A DNA stretch of 64,000 bases from Prevotella sp. Its GTDB lineage: Bacteria > Bacteroidota > Bacteroidia > Bacteroidales > Bacteroidaceae. This document shows positions 62,395-64,000 of the stretch, in pieces. The notes beneath the pieces were generated by a model, which saw only the letters and a list, made by a program, of their open reading frames with translations, did not search any database and had not been told where the DNA came from. Location of the stretch: the NCBI GenBank assembly GCA_017619375.1, contig JAFZSL010000026.1:62001-126000 (forward strand). The letters are read 5' to 3'. The position numbers and the translations under genes are program-made. The stretch's first letter is position 1. Each line of letters starts with the position of its first letter.

Positions 62395-64000
62395 TCATTC
62401 CAGCTCGCTCAACTCCAACCACCTCATGCTCTTCTCATCAAGTTCATCGTTGAGGATGGGGAGACGCTTGCTCATCCTTGTGATGGTTTCCACATCGTTG
62501 GTGCCGCCGCAAAGCATGGCCTCTATGTTGCGTTTCTCCTCCTCCAACAATGCGATTTCACCTTCCAATCGAGCGTATTCCATCTTCTCCTTGTAGCTCA
62601 TCTTCCGCTTTTCGGCGTTATGGTAATCTCGTTTCACACGTTTTTCCACTTTCGCTTCAGAAGAATCCTCTTTTTCACTAAGGCTGCACCATTCTCGATA
62701 TTGTGAATAGTTGCCCGGGAAATCCTTGATTACCCCATCGCCCTTGAACACCAACAGGTGGTCTACTACTTTGTCCATGAAATAACGGTCGTGGCTCACC
62801 ACGATTACACACCCGGGAAAGTCGGCCAGATATTCTTCCAATATCTGGAGCGTTTGGATGTCCAAATCGTTGGTGGGTTCGTCAAGCACCAGGAAATTGG
62901 GGTTTTGCATCAAAACCGTGCAAAGATACAACTTCCTTCGCTCCCCACCGCTGAGTTTGTAGACATAATTGTATTGTTGTTCTGGTGTGAATTGGAAATG
63001 TTGCAGGAATTGGGAAGCTGTGAAATGCCTGCCACCGCCAAGGTCGATGTAATCGGCGATGTCACGCACGACGTCAAGCACTTTTTGCTGCTCGTCAAAC
63101 TGCAATCCCTCTTGTGAGAAATATCCGAAACGAACAGTTTCACCGATGTCGAAGCGTCCGGAATCAACGGGTTCATGTCCCAAGAGCAGTTTGAGGAAAG
63201 TGGACTTTCCTGTCCCGTTGTTTCCCACGATGCCCATCTTCTCAAAGCGTGCGAAATTATAATAGAAGTCTTTGAGCATCACCTTGTCTCCCCAAGCCTT
63301 CGACACATACTGGCACTCGAAAATCTTGCTTCCTATATACACATTGTTGGATTTCAGACGCATTTGGCGCTCTTCAATGCGTTGCTTGGCCTTCCGTTCC
63401 AGTTCATAGAATGCCTCCTCGCGATATTTGGCCTTGTGCCCCCTTGCTTGTGGTTGCCGACGCATCCATTCCAATTCACGACGATAAAGGTTGTTGGCGC
63501 GAGTGATTTCGGCGCGGGCCACCTCCAGACGATGCTGTCGCTTTTCCAGATAGTAGGCATAATTGCCACGATAGGTATAGAGCGATTGGTCATCCAGTTC
63601 GATGATCAAATCGCAAACCCGATCGAGAAAGAACCTGTCGTGGGTCACCATCAGCAACGTCCTCCTGCCCCTGGAAAGATAACTTTCCAACCATTCTATC
63701 ATGTCCAGGTCGAGATGGTTGGTCGGTTCATCGAGGATGAGAAAGTCTGGGTCGGTGAGCAAGACGTTGGCCAGGGCCACTCGTTTCTGCTGTCCGCCAC
63801 TCAACTGCCCCATTGGTTGGGAGAGGTCGCTGATCTTCAGTTGGGTAAGTACTTGTTTGGCACGAAGCACCTTTTCTTCATCTCCATGATGGTTGAAACA
63901 GGCATCGAGCACAGACTCCTCTGGGTCGAATTGTGGCGATTGCTCCAGGAATCCTACTTTCAAGTCTTTGCGATAGATGATTTCACCATCATCAAACCCC
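62395..64000 (-). CDS. ABC-F ATPase, Uup-like (N terminus beyond right edge)
   Basis: A cytoplasmic tandem ATPase that acts on ribosomes or nucleic acid rather than in transport (no membrane segment). Visible are the signature LSGGQQKR and Walker B of the first ATPase domain, a linker with Arg/Lys-rich helices, the complete second domain (Walker A GNNGTGKST, LSGGERRK, LDEPTND) and a C-terminal coiled coil (EKEDSSEAKVEKRVKR region) typical of Uup. The frame is open to the edge, so the first Walker A lies outside. A TTG at 63963 is not the real start. Confidence 0.9.
   Translation of the reverse strand, partial: GFDDGEIIYRKDLKVGFLEQSPQFDPEESVLDACFNHHGDEEKVLRAKQVLTQLKISDLSQPMGQLSGGQQKRVALANVLLTDPDFLILDEPTNHLDLDMIEWLESYLSRGRRTLLMVTHDRFFLDRVCDLIIELDDQSLYTYRGNYAYYLEKRQHRLEVARAEITRANNLYRRELEWMRRQPQARGHKAKYREEAFYELERKAKQRIEERQMRLKSNNVYIGSKIFECQYVSKAWGDKVMLKDFYYNFARFEKMGIVGNNGTGKSTFLKLLLGHEPVDSGRFDIGETVRFGYFSQEGLQFDEQQKVLDVVRDIADYIDLGGGRHFTASQFLQHFQFTPEQQYNYVYKLSGGERRKLYLCTVLMQNPNFLVLDEPTNDLDIQTLQILEEYLADFPGCVIVVSHDRYFMDKVVDHLLVFKGDGVIKDFPGNYSQYREWCSLSEKEDSSEAKVEKRVKRDYHNAEKRKMSYKEKMEYARLEGEIALLEEEKRNIEAMLCGGTNDVETITRMSKRLPILNDELDEKSMRWLELSELE

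Overview
The window looks like a chromosomal segment of a Bacteroidales bacterium, most likely Prevotella or a close relative (Prevotellaceae). This is inferred from gene content: a fused FeoA-FeoB iron transporter, a second elongation factor G of the Bacteroides EF-G2 type, a GldB-like lipoprotein, an Uup-type ABC-F ATPase, a DUF3127 protein, OmpH/Skp, and secreted proteins with dockerin-like C termini. It is also inferred from about twenty copies of the Bacteroidetes -7 promoter box TAnnTTTG upstream of genes, several with a TTTG box 18-20 nt further upstream. No transposase, integrase, phage gene or CRISPR array was seen. Both ends are open: the left edge cuts a glycosyltransferase and the right edge cuts an ABC-F ATPase.

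Layout. 1-3932: surface-polysaccharide genes (three family-2 glycosyltransferases and a Wzx-type flippase) as two divergent units. 4022-8168: an outer-membrane protein, then a fur-family regulator, purA and hisS in one run. 8233-10008: a pectin-type acetylesterase with a cut-short pectinesterase module, then rubrerythrin. 10082-17626 (minus): a large secreted HEAGH-motif protein with a dockerin-like end, pgk, a YiiX-like cysteine hydrolase and a beta-helix surface protein. 17727-20921: dnaN with a DnaQ-type exonuclease and an unknown gene, divergent from an SSB-like DUF3127 gene. 21015-27935: cell-surface and envelope genes (GHL10 hydrolase, GldB-like lipoprotein, cupin, a zinc-ribbon membrane protein with a minisatellite tail, GH25 lysozyme) and an unknown gene.

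27948-33589: a LacI regulator, altronate dehydratase and NhaC antiporter in one operon, divergent from a thioredoxin/esterase fusion. 33679-44719: FeoAB, a duplicated-module secreted protein, RadA, HtpG and PepD, with an unassigned short plus-strand transcript between htpG and pepD. 44879-48369: a small membrane protein, OmpH, endonuclease III, a DUF2461 protein and alanine dehydrogenase. 48467-54939: GH43 enzyme, valS, mazG, a lipoprotein and RNase Z. 55055-64000: initiator tRNA, a beta-barrel protein, HemW, EF-G2, DnaB, an SGNH hydrolase and the ABC-F ATPase.

Most genes are housekeeping or cell-surface functions. The plant-polysaccharide theme (CE12/CE8, altronate dehydratase, GH43, esterase fusion) suggests pectin and hemicellulose use. 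The items most worth a second look are the orphan structured transcript at 42964-43194, the SSB-tailed OB-fold-like protein beside dnaN, the thioredoxin-esterase fusion, the EF-G2 lacking its catalytic histidine, and promoter boxes that abut start codons.
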